Part shown: positions 13,266-24,418 of the stretch, one piece after another
How positions within the stretch are numbered: position 1 is the first letter of the stretch
Layout of the letters: each line of letters starts with the position of its first letter
NCBI GenBank assembly: GCA_029204225.1
Contig: CM055107.1
Location: forward strand, 27,514,572-27,578,571
DNA from: Diphasiastrum complanatum
Taxonomy: Eukaryota > Streptophyta > Lycopodiopsida > Lycopodiales > Lycopodiaceae
Reading direction: 5' to 3'
Length of the DNA: 64,000 nt
Translations under genes and position numbers: made by a program
Notes under the pieces: model-generated
Database searches by the model: none
Told to the model about the DNA's origin: nothing
Seen by the model: the letters and a program-made list of their open reading frames with translations, nothing else

Positions 13266-14040
13266 CTATTCAGGATTAAGTTGTGATCCAACTTGTACAA
13301 TCTTTTTCGGTTCTCCTGGTTCAGCAAGATTCATTGGTTGTGTCCTAGCTGGGCCATCGTAAACATCTTTTGATTCTGGCACGTGTTCTTCGGGTTCACG
13401 ATGCACTTTAGGTAACATGATAACCACATCATCCAATGTATAATGTTTTATGTTCGGGCATATCATGCTAGACTACATATGCTTGTTCTTTTTTGAAAGG
13501 ACTTGTCTTGGATCTTCGCTTAGCCTTCTTAGCAGGAATTGATCGTGAAAGTGATGACTTCCGAGACGATGATGTTTTGCTAGAATTTTGACTTGTAGAA
13601 TCATCCGCGACTTTTCCTTTGTCTTTATCCAGTAAGGGTGGCACATTCTCTGAATCAATCTTTTGAGGAGGATTTTCCCATTTCAGGACCGTATTATAAT
13701 GTTGCTTGGCCTGTTTCTTCGTCATTGACCCTGTGATCCTGTCTTCCTTCAATATAACTACTTTGGGAGATTTTATTGTTGGTTCATCAGGAACATTACG
13801 CACTCCAAATCTGGTCGGATCCATATGATTTAGAATATGCTCATCCGTAAGTTCTGCATTGTCATCATAAGTCAAGGCATGACTCACAAGTATGAGGTCA
13901 TCTTCAATCGGATCTGGTATAGGTTCCGTTGATATCCAAGCTACATTCAGCACATTCAATGGAAAAGTAATTGGTGTATCCAAAGTTCGATCTAATAATG
14001 AAATCTCGCTCAAATCTGACTGATTATCTTGTTGACACAT
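13266..14040 (-). pseudogene. T1(-) protease-to-RT linker region
   Basis: Two frames (13266-13466 and 13468-14040) fill the interval between protease and reverse transcriptase. The longer one contains LDTPITF, NVAWIS, DDLILVSHALTY, LTDEHILNHMDPTRFG and a basic KKAKRRSK run near its end. The same series of motifs occurs in the same place in T1(+) (19609-20655). I do not recognise the domain. It is a lineage-specific part of the polyprotein, perhaps with a nuclear localisation role because of the basic run (inference). Confidence 0.6.
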
Positions 14041-14545
14041 ATATCTTGTTGTACAATCAATTGTTGCAGAGCTTCAGTCCAGTTAACAGTATCCGTTTGA
14101 GAATCATAATAAACTCCCAAATTTTTCTCTGGTTGATCACAAGTATGATTCATTGTTGATGAATCATCATCCTCTTTTTGGACCATTGGTCTGATAGTCC
14201 AAGTTGCAGGATCAACTTTGACTGCACATTCATGATTTTCAAAAGTGATTTTCCCAATACCCCAGTTATGAATTACTTGCGCAACTCGTAACCATGGACG
14301 TCCCAATGGGACTCGGTTGACATTTGGTGCTTCTAGTAAGTTCATTACTACGAAAGTAATGACGAACTGTACTCCCGCAATTCTTACAGATATATCCTCA
14401 ACCATTCCTCACGGACGAACTATCGTTTGATCAGCTAGCTTAATAGCAAAAGTCGCAGGCTTGATCTTTGTAAGGCCCCATTTTGCACGTAGCTTTGTAG
14501 AAATCAGGTTAACTCCTGATCCGCCATCTATCACAACCGCTTCCT
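14010..14545 (-). pseudogene. T1(-) aspartic protease
   Basis: The minus strand encodes VIDGGSGVNLIS, the retropepsin-type active site region, followed by FAIKLADQ, VITFVVMNLLEAP and the conserved LGRPWLR. The active site reads Asp-Gly-Gly rather than the usual Asp-Ser/Thr-Gly; T1(+) has the same Asp-Gly-Gly, so it is not a random mutation. A stop sits between the active site (about 14525) and the open frame that starts at 14405. Confidence 0.75.
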
Positions 14546-15155
14546 TAGAAAATTGTCTATGCTGTATTGGCAGAGTGATATTCTTTTGTTCACTTTTCTA
14601 AGTTGCTCCGACATGGAGTACTTCATTAGATTCTTCAAATCCAGCACAAAAAAGTGGCTCTTGATGGACTTCTGGTTCCGCTTGAGCTAACTTTTGCACT
14701 GACTTATTTTGCTTTTGGCAGCAACTTCAGGAACTCTCCCAATGAAATATTGATCTTGCTAGACAAAATATTCATGAGCAGTTCTGTTTGCGGCGCTTCC
14801 GATTCAGACATCTTGAAGGGTTCTTCATGATGATGCAACTGATCATTCCTATCCGTACGTGAATTTCTTGGTGGCTACAATGGTGAAGAACGAACTTCGG
14901 TTGTTGCTTTAGCAGCTTCAAGCTCCTCTTCTTCTTGCAGATGTTTAATTCATTGTCTCATATCCTGATATCTTTGTTTTTTTGCTTGAAGATTTGAATA
15001 GACTCCAGATGCTGTTGGTATATCAGTTAATGGTAGAGAATCAGCAAGTACTGGATCCGCTACTGGTTCTTTCTGCTTCTGTGCTCTGGTGACCACCATC
15101 AAGGGTACACTTGGTTTATTCTGAGCTACTGGTCTTCGCTTGATTGCTATCAAAT

Positions 15156-16330
15156 TTACGGGTGTTGTAGCTGGTGGTGGCTTCGGTCTTGTTGGACAGT
15201 CTTTATAGCAATGCCCATAACCACAGTCACGACAGAATGGTGAAAAATTGTTCCTTTATTTGGACATTTTGCAACTCTGTGATTTTCTCCACATGCAAAG
15301 CATCCAAGCGGTGCTCTAGTCCAGTTTCTACATGCTTGTTGTTGCGCGGCAGCACAAATAGCATATTGTTCTGAAGATCCACCCTCTTGATCGTTACCAT
15401 AGTTCCATTGCTTAGCACTTCTGTACGGTTCGGGTTCCATCAAATTGGCAGGAGGAGCGAGGTGCTTTGGTGGGGCAGGTAAGGCTAAACGCTCCAGGTA
15501 TCCAAGAGCATATTGTCCAGGTCTAGTTGCTGGATTTCCTCCATACTGTGGTTTTTTATATCCCATTTGGACATACCATCGCTGAATTATCCGAGGATTG
15601 GAGTTGCAAAAAGCAGTCTCATGATCAGGCAAATTACACAAATGGCATACATTGATTTCCATTCATTTTTTCAATTGAGGACATTTATTCACTGTGTGAT
15701 TTCCTGTACAAATAGAACACCGAACATTTTCCCTGGTAGAAAAAGCCTTCGCAAACTTCTCAGGTTTCTTGTTCGCTTGTCCGTGGAAATCTTCCAATGC
15801 TTTGATCTTCTCATCAAATTGCGACTGCAACTTTTCCATCTGTTTCTGCTGGTTCTTCCCGAGTTTCTTGAACTCGTTGAGCATCATTTCTGCAGTAGCG
15901 TTGACATTTGTAGATGCAATGGTGGTGGATGTTGTAGTAGTCTGCCCTGCTGTATAAGGCAACATACTAATATTCGGCTCATCCTCTGAATCTTCATCCT
16001 CCTCCCAAATTACATCATCCATAGCATTCTGCAACATTGCGTACTCATTATGGCGTTCCATCTCACGTCTGATCCATTTGAATAGACCTGACAGAAACCA
16101 AATAATCATGGCATTTTCGTTAATCAGCTCAAGTTCGCACTCAGATCTGAGGTGTTTCACCCGTTCAATGTAATCTCAAACCATTTTTAGCTTTCTCATT
16201 CTTATTTTACTTAAAAGTAGGAAAGGGTCTTCCATAAACTTTTGCGGTTTGAATGTTTGAGAAGGGGTCTTTTGACAACCTCCCAATCTGTACGTTCAGT
16301 TTCATCTTGGTAGCTAATCAGCATGCGGTA
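15156..16330 (-). pseudogene. T1(-) gag with zinc knuckles
   Basis: The frame 15663-16160, extended upstream in pieces to about 16330, carries a retrotransposon gag domain: DWEVVKRP, then VKHLRSECEL, MIIWFLSGL, EEDEDSEDEP. A coiled-coil-like Lys/Glu/Gln-rich stretch and a CSICTGNHTVNKCP zinc knuckle follow. The next frame (15156-15662) adds CHLCNLPDHETAFC and CFACGENHRVAKCP. Three Cys-rich knuckles in a row is more than the usual one or two. The frames are separated by a stop near 15662. Confidence 0.8.
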
Positions 16331-16581
16331 AAGATAAAAATTCATAGTCCAGTCTTCCCTTATTGAGAAATACTTATAGCGACAGGCCGAACCATATTTC
16401 TACCATATCAAGACGAGTGCCATGCTGATTAGTGTGATGGTTCAGGTCATTATCTTTTTAATTTTAATAAACCAAATATCGTTGAAACCAAGCTGATTTG
16501 TAAAAAAAACCAAACAAGTAGATAGCTTGGACCGATACATGCGTGTATAAGCCCATGGCCCAATGAGCATGCAAGTCAAGT

Positions 16582-17313
16582 TGTAGATAGAATAATGGAC
16601 TTGGGCCTTCTTGTAAATAAAATAAAACTTGAGGTCACAATGTCAAGTTTGTAAACTTAGAGAATAACTTTCTAAGCTGGGTCCAATTTGTGACTCACAT
16701 GAATCATGTGAAATCCAATGTACTTTTTTAAGACTCTTGGACTAAGTTGGGTCCAAAATGAATGGACAAGATTAGTGTACATATTTTTAGAAGTAGCCAA
16801 TAGGATTTTTGGACAAGGGCCTTCCCCATTGATAAAAAGGCAGCTCCATATTACCATGCTTAATGAGAAGGAGGAAACTCTACCATTTTTGGAAGAGAAG
16901 CATCCTCATTTGCTATTCAATGCTTGCTATTGCTATTGTTGTTTTCCATTTGCTTTCAAGTTCATGCTTTTTGGTTTCGATAGTTTATGTTTCTCCCTTA
17001 GCAAGTACAATGAGCAAGTGAGCTAACCTCCCTTCTCACTCCCTCCCTCTCTCTATTCCTCTATTCCTCTACCTTCTATGCTCCTTCTATCCATCTAACT
17101 CTCTCTCCCCCTCTCTTTTTCACTACAAATCATGCTGAATGCTAGTTTAGTGGAGTAGAGTTAGTGGGGTTCGTGTTAAAGGTGGTAGTGTCAGTGTAAA
17201 AAGTAGAGATCAACTAAAAGTAGCATCTAAGCTAGGTTAGGGTCCTATCCAAGTGTTCCAACCCTCTTTGACAGGCGGAAGGGATGCCCACCGACTATTC
17301 TACACACCCTACA
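16582..17313 (+). mobile_element. Putative 5' LTR of T1(+)
   Basis: The right end is well supported because ...CCCTACA at 17313 is followed one base later by a tRNA-Asp-type primer binding site. The left end is a guess: TGTAG at 16582 forms an inverted repeat with the terminal CTACA, giving a 732-bp LTR. The pyrimidine-rich run at about 17020-17130 lies inside it. No second copy is present in the window to confirm the left border. Confidence 0.45.
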
Positions 17314-17314
17314 G

Positions 17315-17332
17315 TGGCACCGTTGCCGAAGA
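17315..17332 (+). other. Primer binding site, tRNA-Asp type
   Basis: TGGCACCGTTGCCGAAGA differs only slightly from the primer site typical of plant Athila/Tat elements, TGGCGCCGTTGCCGGGGA, which pairs with the 3' end of tRNA-Asp. It marks the start of minus-strand synthesis for T1(+) and supports the lineage assignment made from the reverse transcriptase. Confidence 0.75.
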
Positions 17333-18350
17333 TAGGTCTTCACTAACTAGTTTAGTTGTTTTTTTAGTTGTTTTTGCTTTTTTAGAGTGTTTTTAGGTGG
17401 ATTTGGGTAAAGTTAGTTATTTTTCTGTATTTTCGTGTGATTGGACTGTTCACAGCTAGCGAAGGAGGTGTGAGAGGGTAGAGGAGGCCTAAATTGTCTC
17501 GAAGGGGCATCCAGCCAAAAACCTTGAAAAACCCAAAAAAACACACAAATCTGTATTTTGGAGGGAAAAGAGCAAAACTCTCATCAGATTTCGTTTTCTC
17601 CAACACCAGTGGGAACCAACCCTCGCATGACTGGCAACAATTCCAGGGTATTGTCCCAGACCTGCATAGTAGCCTGCGAGAGTTAGTTCCAAGTAAATCT
17701 TGAAAAATCAGAGAAAAATCATAAAAAATTCAAGAAACCCTTGTAAAAATCCAAAAAAAATTCAAAACATCATATGAACTCTCGCAGAGCTCTCTGAAGT
17801 TCCATCTCAGTGAGACCAGGACACAAAAAAGCTTGCGAGAGTTAGTTCCAAGTATAAGTGCCAGTGCAAAGGTTCCTAGTGAGAAAAAAAACTAGAAAAT
17901 CTATCAGAACCCTCGTAGATAGTGAAATTTCCAGTTCCAGAGACCCTCGCAGAGAATTCTGAAGTTCCATCTCATTGAGACAAGGACACAAAAGAGCCTG
18001 CGAGAGTTAGTTTGATCCCAATGAGCAAAAAATTGGATTTGATTGTTGGAAAATCAACAAAATCAGAAGATCCAAAAAATCCTTCCAAAAGTAACTCTCG
18101 TAGTCCACTCCATTGACTTCAAAATGTCATTTTACATCAGTGATGAAGTCTACGAAAGTTAGTATAAATTATTGGTAAAGATCAGAGCAAAATAGTGATT
18201 CTGGACCCTTGTAGATAGTAAAAATTTTATTTCCTATGAGAGTTAACCTTTGCAGACATTTTCAGAGCTAAACCCATACTAGATACAGCTCCTGTAAACC
18301 CTGCAAGAGTTACTTCCCAGTAATTTTTGAAAAATCAAGTTAGCAAAACC
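17333..18350 (+). repeat. T1(+) leader with CTGCGAGAGTTAGTTCC repeats
   Basis: The untranslated leader after the primer site contains dispersed copies of CTGCGAGAGTTAGTTCC (about 17672, 17833, 17999) with degenerate copies at about 18150, 18240 and 18300. Copies of a longer phrase, CTGAAGTTCCATCTCA, follow at about 17798 and 17961. The inverse form CTCGCAG also occurs (17779, 17944). No gag core is found; the coding part starts directly at the zinc-finger region near 18359. Confidence 0.65.
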
Positions 18351-18358
18351 TAAGACTG

Positions 18359-18960
18359 ATGCAAAGATTTTGCCATCTGTGCAATGCATCCTTGCACGAG
18401 ATGACATTTTGCCCATTTAACCCCCGGATTATACAGGAGAAGAGGAGTCCTTATCAGACCTCTTATCCGTATCATCAAGGGGCACCCAATGCGGCACCGA
18501 GGTATGGTGCGCCGAACAATCAGCAGCGCATGGCCTTACCTGCACCACCAGGGCCAGTTAACAACCAAGTGGCTCATGTGAATTTGGTAGCAGCAAAACA
18601 AGAAGTACCAGCACCACCTCACCTTGAGCAATAGCAATGGTATGGGCCAGACAAGATTTTTGTGGATCCAGCCATTAACAAATATTACATGACCTATGCG
18701 GCTCAACCTCAGTGTCAAGGTGGTAGAAACTACAGCTACTACGGATGCGGAGAAGGTCATAGAATTGCATAATGTCCTTACAAGGGACAATACACATCCT
18801 TCTGTCGAGAATGCGGTTATGGAAACTGCTACAAGAATTGTCCATTAAGACCTGGAATGAGTGCACCACTGAATCTAATCATAGCAGTCATGCGAGCACA
18901 AAAGTGGAAGGAAGTGGCACCCTCACCACCCCCATCAATATCCGATGATCAACCCTCAAC
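18359..18960 (+). pseudogene. T1(+) gag zinc-finger region
   Basis: FCHLCNASLHEMTFCPFNP matches the CHLCNLPDHETAFC knuckle of T1(-). After a stop, YYGCGEGHRIA and FCRECGYGNCYKNC follow, so three cysteine-rich knuckles again occur in a row. Pro/Gln/Ala-rich linkers lie between them. The preceding capsid-like part of gag is absent. Confidence 0.75.
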
Positions 18961-19429
18961 TCAAGACCATATCCAAATGTAAGAGAGGAGGGCAGACAGT
19001 ATCAGAAGATATGCCACTGGGTGCAAAAGGCGCAAGAGGAGGAAAAAACTCAAGCACGAGACATACCTGCGGAACCTCTTGTTGCTGAAGAACCAGTACC
19101 ACAAGCAAGCTCACCATTGCGAATCGATTAGAACGATCGGTTGCATCATCATGAACCACTTTTAACATGGTGGAGCCCGAGGAACTGCACACTGAAGTGC
19201 TCACAAGTTTGCTAGCAAGCCGTGTTGTTTATCCCTCAGAGAATTATTGCGGATTGCGCCAAAAGCCAAGAGCCTCCTGGCCGAATGGGCCAAAGCTGAA
19301 GTGGAGCTAGTGATACCAGAGCCCATATACCGTGTGGGCTATGAAGAAACGAACAACGTCCTCCACATTGGGGCAGCATGGGAAAGTGAATAACACAATA
19401 TCACCCTGCCGATCAAGCACAAGAGATTC

Positions 19430-19800
19430 AAGGATGAGGTTGTAGTGGTAGATGGAGGATCAAGTGTAAATTTGATCTCCACTACTTTGTACCAGAACTG
19501 CCCAAGGATTGAAGCCAACGAGATTTGCCATCAAACTAGTAGATCAATCCTATGTTAAATCAAAAGGTGTAGTTGATGAAATTTGTAAAAATAACGGGAA
19601 TGTAGTTTGTGATCACTTTTGTGGTGATGGACATACCAGAGTCCCCTTCTGCCTACCACGTTTTACTAGGAAGACCATGGTTGAGGACTGCGCAAGTGGT
19701 TCATAGCTGGAGAACAAGAAAACTCACCTTCAAAAATAGGGAGCAAGTTGTAAAGGTTGATCCAACCACATGGGCAGTGAAACCTATTGCACCAAAATCT
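19430..19800 (+). pseudogene. T1(+) aspartic protease
   Basis: The + strand encodes VVDGGSSVNLIS, then FAIKLVDQSYV, ITFVVMDIPESP and LLGRPWLR, collinear with the T1(-) protease. The active site again reads Asp-Gly-Gly. A frame change separates the active-site part from the frame that starts at 19609. Confidence 0.75.
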
Positions 19801-20655
19801 GATGACGGATCGTCCACCACTGATCATACAATCGATCGCCCAAGGCAAGCCAGGGGAGGTCATTGCGATTCTCAAACAGATATCATGAGATGGACAGACG
19901 CATTGGCAACTATTGACTGTATGGTTGGGCATGCTTGTCAACATGATTCAAATCCAGAACCCAACACATCTTCACCCAAGTGCTATACATTGGACACACC
20001 AATCACTTTCGGGGTGAACATGATCAATGTAGCATGGCTATCAGCGGAAGCTATTGAGAACCCTATGGATGATGATTTAGTCCCTTGGCAACATGCTTTT
20101 ACCTACAAAAAGGAGACTGGGCTAACTGATGAGCAGGTCTTGGAACATATGGACCCAGATCGTTTTGGAATGAAGAAAGTACCAGCTCAGCCACCACAGA
20201 AATCTGAAATGGCTAAAGTTTCCAAGATAGATCCTCCCAAGGCAAATACCAATAAGAAGAACCAGTGGAGGCAACATTATAACCAGGTGATCCGATGGAG
20301 CAATCTACCGGAGGAGGCCATAGCCACAGTGGATGTGGATATTCGCAATCATGAAGCGAATGTCATACCAGTTCCGAAGAAAGACAACAAGGATGAAATC
20401 AACTATGTGAGCAAAAAAGAAAAAAAGAAGGTGTTGGATTCCTTGAAGTCAGTCCGAAAGGACCCAGATGCAGCGTCATCTTCTTCACAGATGAATGATA
20501 ATCCAAAGATTATGAGTCGGGCTAAGATCAATATGCTAAAGGAGGAGTCTCGCCGAACGCCAGTTCATGAGATGCCTGAGACCTTCAAGAACTATACCTT
20601 AGACGACATAGTAATTATGATGTTGCAAGCCCAAAGGGAACCTGATCAAAGTTAG
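19609..20655 (+). pseudogene. T1(+) protease end and PR-RT linker
   Basis: This 348-codon frame is the longest intact piece of T1(+). It starts within the protease (LLGRPWLR near residue 18) and continues through a linker with LDTPITF, NVAWLS, DDLVPWQHAFTY, LTDEQVLEHMDPDRFG and a Lys-rich segment, ending near YTLDDIVIMMLQAQREP. The T1(-) copy has the same motifs in the same order. The function of the linker is unknown. A TAG ends the frame before reverse transcriptase. Confidence 0.7.
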
Positions 20656-20759
20656 GAACCAGCGGAGCAAGCTTTCAAAGGACCTATGCGAACGCAACCT
20701 ATGAATCTAGCCAAGCCAGGTGAAGAAGAAAAGATCGTGCATGTGGGAGAATAGTTAAC

Positions 20760-21560
20760 CCTCACTCAATTCAAAAGACTACGCTCGTTATTGGTGGACT
20801 ACAAGGATTGTTTTGTTTGAAATTACAGTGATCTGAAGGGTATCCCACCAACCGTAGTCCCAACATACCATACCCTTGGTGGATGGAGCAATCCCCAAGG
20901 TGAGTTGCTACTATTGCTGCAACTCGAATTATACAGAGCTAATCAAACAAGAAATGCAGAAGTTGTTAGTTTGTTGATTTCATCTATGAAATCGAGCACA
21001 CTGAATGGGTGTCGCCAATAGTCACAATACTCAAGAAGAATGGCAAAATGTGAATCTGTGTGAACCTAAAAACATTGAATGCAGTCACCAAGAAGGATTA
21101 TTTTCCTTTACCATTTATAGAAAGTGTTCTAGATAGAGTAGCAGGAGTGGAAGCCTACAGTTTCCTAGATGGCTTCAGTGGCTACAATCAGAGAAAAATC
21201 ATTTATTTAATCTAGAAAAGGTGCCAAAGACATACTGTGAGTATCAGATATCCCTGATCCCAGAAAAGTGTCAGTTTTGGGTGACACATGGCCTAATCCT
21301 TGGCCATATAGTATCCAGATATGGGATCGCCACGGACCTGTCGAAGATAAGGATCATGGTCGATCTGCCACCACCATGAACGATCTGCGGAGTCTACATT
21401 TTCATGGGTCATGCTAACTATTACAGGATCTTCATTCTGGACTTTGGGGAGTAAGCACGGCCAATTTACAAACTCACAATGGAACCACATTAGACTGAGG
21501 ATGACCTACAAGATTTTCAAAAGCTTAAAGATGCATTGGTCTCAGCGCCAATATTACGTC
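20760..21560 (+). pseudogene. T1(+) reverse transcriptase with catalytic deletion
   Basis: Recognisable pieces in several frames include VNLKTLNAVTKKDYFPLPF, AYSFLDGFSGYNQ, then LILGHIVSRYGIATD and FMGHANYYR. Compared with T1(-), the segment between GYNQ and the post-catalytic region, which contains YLDD, has been lost. The enzyme would be dead even if the stops were ignored. Confidence 0.75.
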
Positions 21561-21564
21561 CACC

Positions 21565-21937
21565 CAATTGGTCCATAGAATTTCATGTGCATACGAATGC
21601 ATCGAAGTATGTAGTGAAAGCTGTCTTAACCTAGCTAGGAGAACACAAAAATGATTTTCCAATCCAATTTGCAAGTCGTCAGCTCAGCGATTCAGAAGTA
21701 AATTACTCGACAATGGAGCGGGAGGCACTGGCCATGATTTACGCAGTTAAGAAGTTTCGGTATTATTTGATGGCCACACATTTTGCCTTTTATACGGACC
21801 ATCAACCCTTGCTATATCTTATTAATAGAACTTGCAACATAGGGAGAATCACTCGTTGGTTACTTCTGTCGTTGGACTTTGATTATCGAATAGTGGTTTG
21901 CAAGGGAAGGCAACATTATATGGTGGACCATGTGTAG
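21565..21937 (+). pseudogene. T1(+) RNase H
   Basis: NASKYVVKAVL, MEREALAMIYAVKKFRYYL and FYTDHQPLLYLINRTCN mark a Ty3-type RNase H, which removes the RNA strand during reverse transcription. The first catalytic Asp (DASKYA in relatives) reads Asn here. The frame starting at 21713 is open to 21937, just before integrase. Confidence 0.75.
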
Positions 21938-22048
21938 CGAATCAAGGGAAGGGAAACTGCAGTCCTAGTTGATGATGAGCTACCTAATGCTGCCTTATTT
22001 TATATTGATATTGTACTAGAATGGGCCGTAGATATAGTTGAATATTTA

Positions 22049-23270
22049 ATGCGGGGCCAACTGGATAAATCTTTACCCAAGGCGGAACAGCGAAAACTGA
22101 TTCTAAAATCTAGATCTTATCAGTTGATTGCTGGCCAATTGTATCGAAGAGGACCAGATGGTATTCTTCGAAGGTGTATTCTTCCACACGAGGCCACCCA
22201 AATCATTTCAATTTCACATGAAGGCGTGGGTGGTGGTCATTTTGAATTCAACATTACAGTTCGCAAGATCCAGTAATCAGGATGCTGGTGGCCAACGATT
22301 CATAAGGATACGGATAAATACTTGACGAAATGCGACGTGTGCCAAAGAGCTAGAGGCCGACAAGGTTGAACTATGATCTTCTACATCTAGTTCTAGCTCA
22401 AGCACCATTTGAGAAGTGGGAAGTGGACTACATTGGTCCAATTCATCCTGCCGCAAGAAGTTCACAAGCCCGATATATTATATTGGCAACAGACTACCTA
22501 ACCAAGTGGGTCGAAGCAAAGGCAATGCGAACAACTAATGCTCAAGCAACTACCAAGTTCCTATATGAGAATATTATTGTGTGCTTTGGGTGTCTAGTGG
22601 AGATAGTCAGCGATCTCAAAAGCCATTTTGTCAATGAGACCATCAAGGTCTTATTGGAGGAATTCTTCGTGATCCATAGATTCAACACGTCTTATTATCC
22701 TTGTGGTAATGGATAGGCAGAATGATCCAATAAGATCTTGTGTACCGTACTCATGAAAATAGTCGAATCTAGCAGATCTGATTGGGAGCACAAGCTACAT
22801 GTTGCTCTATGGGCATTCAGAACATCTTTCAAGGGAAGCACTGATTGCACACCATTTTAGTTGGTTTACGGTCAGGATGCAGTAATGCCGGTGGAGTTTT
22901 TGGTACCCTCGTTGAGAATTGCCACAACGTAATGTCTTGATAAATCCAAATCTCTGCAATTACGCCATGAAGCACTACATAAACTTTGTGAGACACGCTT
23001 ACTAGTTGTGCATGCATTGGCAGCTGAGAAAGAACGACGCAAAGCATGGCATGATCGTCGGTTGCACAAGAAAGATCTTCGATCTGGAGATCTGGTCCTC
23101 ATGTATAAAACCAAGGCGATCAAGGGAAAGTTGAAGTTCATAGGCGAAGGCCCATTCCAAGTAAAGGAGATCCTCAGCCATGGAGCCATGAACCTCGAGT
23201 AGTTAGATGGGATGCCATTCGACACACCCATCAATGGTAGCCGTTTGCACAAGTATTGGCTGCCATAGTG
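22049..23270 (+). pseudogene. T1(+) integrase
   Basis: The zinc domain shows H...GGGHFEFN and CDVCQRARG. The catalytic core is in a frame starting near 22366, with VDYIGPIH, LATDYLTKWVEAKA and a SDLKSHFVNE segment where relatives have the second acidic residue in SDRGTQF. The C-terminal part includes RRKAWHDRRLHKKDL and LKFIGEGPFQV. Several TAG codons interrupt it. Comparison with T2 (28916-29803) shows the same end without a chromodomain. Confidence 0.8.
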
Positions 23271-24418
23271 AAACAGATCAAGGATGGTGATGACTGGTCA
23301 CAAAAAGTCCATCTTCAAGGTCATCACAGCCAGATCTAAAGAAATCTAGTCAGATCAAGCCAAATCCATCAAGATCTGAATAGATCCAACAACATCCGAC
23401 AACATCCAATAAGATCCAAGTGAGATCTAGATCCAGATAGGATCAACCGGGAAGCAGATCATCAGATTGCATCAGGCCAAATTCACTTAAACTGATGAAT
23501 CAGTTACCAATTATCAATTATAACTTCCAGAGAACTATCTATAGTCAGATCTAACCTAGATGCAATGGAATACCAGTTTACAAGAGTTAAGAAACAAAGA
23601 AAATCAAGATCTCGTCAAAAAACACTCAAAAAGAGCACTTTTTTCATGATTTTTTGAGATCCCTTGGGAGTTAGATCTTGAAACTTCGGTAGTCACCAGA
23701 TCTGGCTCAGATGCATCTATGAAAATCTCTGCGAGAGTTAGTGATGGAAAAATCATCAAATTTGAGTGTTTGCGAGAGTTCATAAAGGCAGAATCTTTGG
23801 AACCTTTGCAGAGCATCGAGATCAGCAAACCAACATTCGTAGAGGGCATAAATGAAATCAGAACAGTGAAATTAGCTTGCCTATAGGATCTGATCTTGAA
23901 AATCCAACATCTGGAGCAAGTTGTGTGAGAGGTCACCTCCTGCGAGGGTTGAACCCTCGCAGACAGTCTGAACCCTCGTAGAACCTTCGCAGGGCAATCA
24001 AATCACCTTCTGAACCTTCGCAGACTTCTTTGAGATCTTAGAATTGTGTAAAGAAGGCCGCTGCAAAAATTTGGTTGGAACTAGGGAAAGTGCATTTCAC
24101 CTAATACGCACTCTAATTTCCGCATATAAGGACAACATTCGAGTCATTTGTCACTTCATCTAGTCACACTCTACCAAGTTTTCGTTCAAAATTTCCAAGT
24201 TATCCAATTGCGACAAAACCCTCCACAAGCCTTCATCTACACTCACAGTTGTCAGATCCACACTCAATACCACCATTATCACCTTTGTCCTTACAGTTTC
24301 AATCTTTTTTCATTTTTTGAGCCTTTTAACTATTTTTTACGTCATTTTCTCTTTTTTTTTAGCGCATGTTCTTTTTTTTTCATCTCCGTCACTAACGCAC
24401 ATGTTATCATCTAGCATC
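23271..24418 (+). repeat. T1(+) 3' noncoding region with CTCGCAG repeats
   Basis: After pol there is no gene for 1.1 kb. Between about 23725 and 24030, short motifs CTGCGAG and its complement CTCGCAG recur many times (TGCGAGAGTTAGTGATGG, CTGCGAGGGTTGAACC, CCCTCGCAGACAG, CCTTCGCAGGGC). They are the same core motif found in the leader at 17.6-18.3 kb, so the repeat brackets the coding region of this element. Confidence 0.6.

Larger units (their letters stand above)
11437..16330 (-). mobile_element. T1(-): decayed Athila/Tat-type Ty3 retrotransposon
   Basis: Read on the minus strand, the order is gag, zinc knuckles, protease, a long linker, reverse transcriptase, RNase H and the start of integrase. 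This is the Ty3 order. The SFLDGFSGYNQ pattern in the reverse transcriptase, the lack of a chromodomain and the protease type place it in the non-chromovirus plant lineage (Athila/Tat). The coding region is broken by stops and frame changes, integrase stops soon after its zinc domain, and the N-terminal gag is cut at about 16330. I could not define LTRs. The related T1(+) element faces it head to head about 2 kb away. Confidence 0.85.
18359..23270 (+). mobile_element. T1(+): decayed Athila/Tat-type Ty3 retrotransposon
   Basis: This is a + strand relative of T1(-). The order is zinc fingers, protease, linker, reverse transcriptase, RNase H and integrase with a complete C-terminus, ending with NGSRLHKYW near 23265. 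Together with the putative LTR, primer site and leader it spans about 16.6-23.3 kb, and ORF X (24419-25135) lies downstream in the same sense. The gag core is missing, a deletion removes the catalytic block of reverse transcriptase, and stops are frequent, so it cannot move on its own. Confidence 0.85.
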
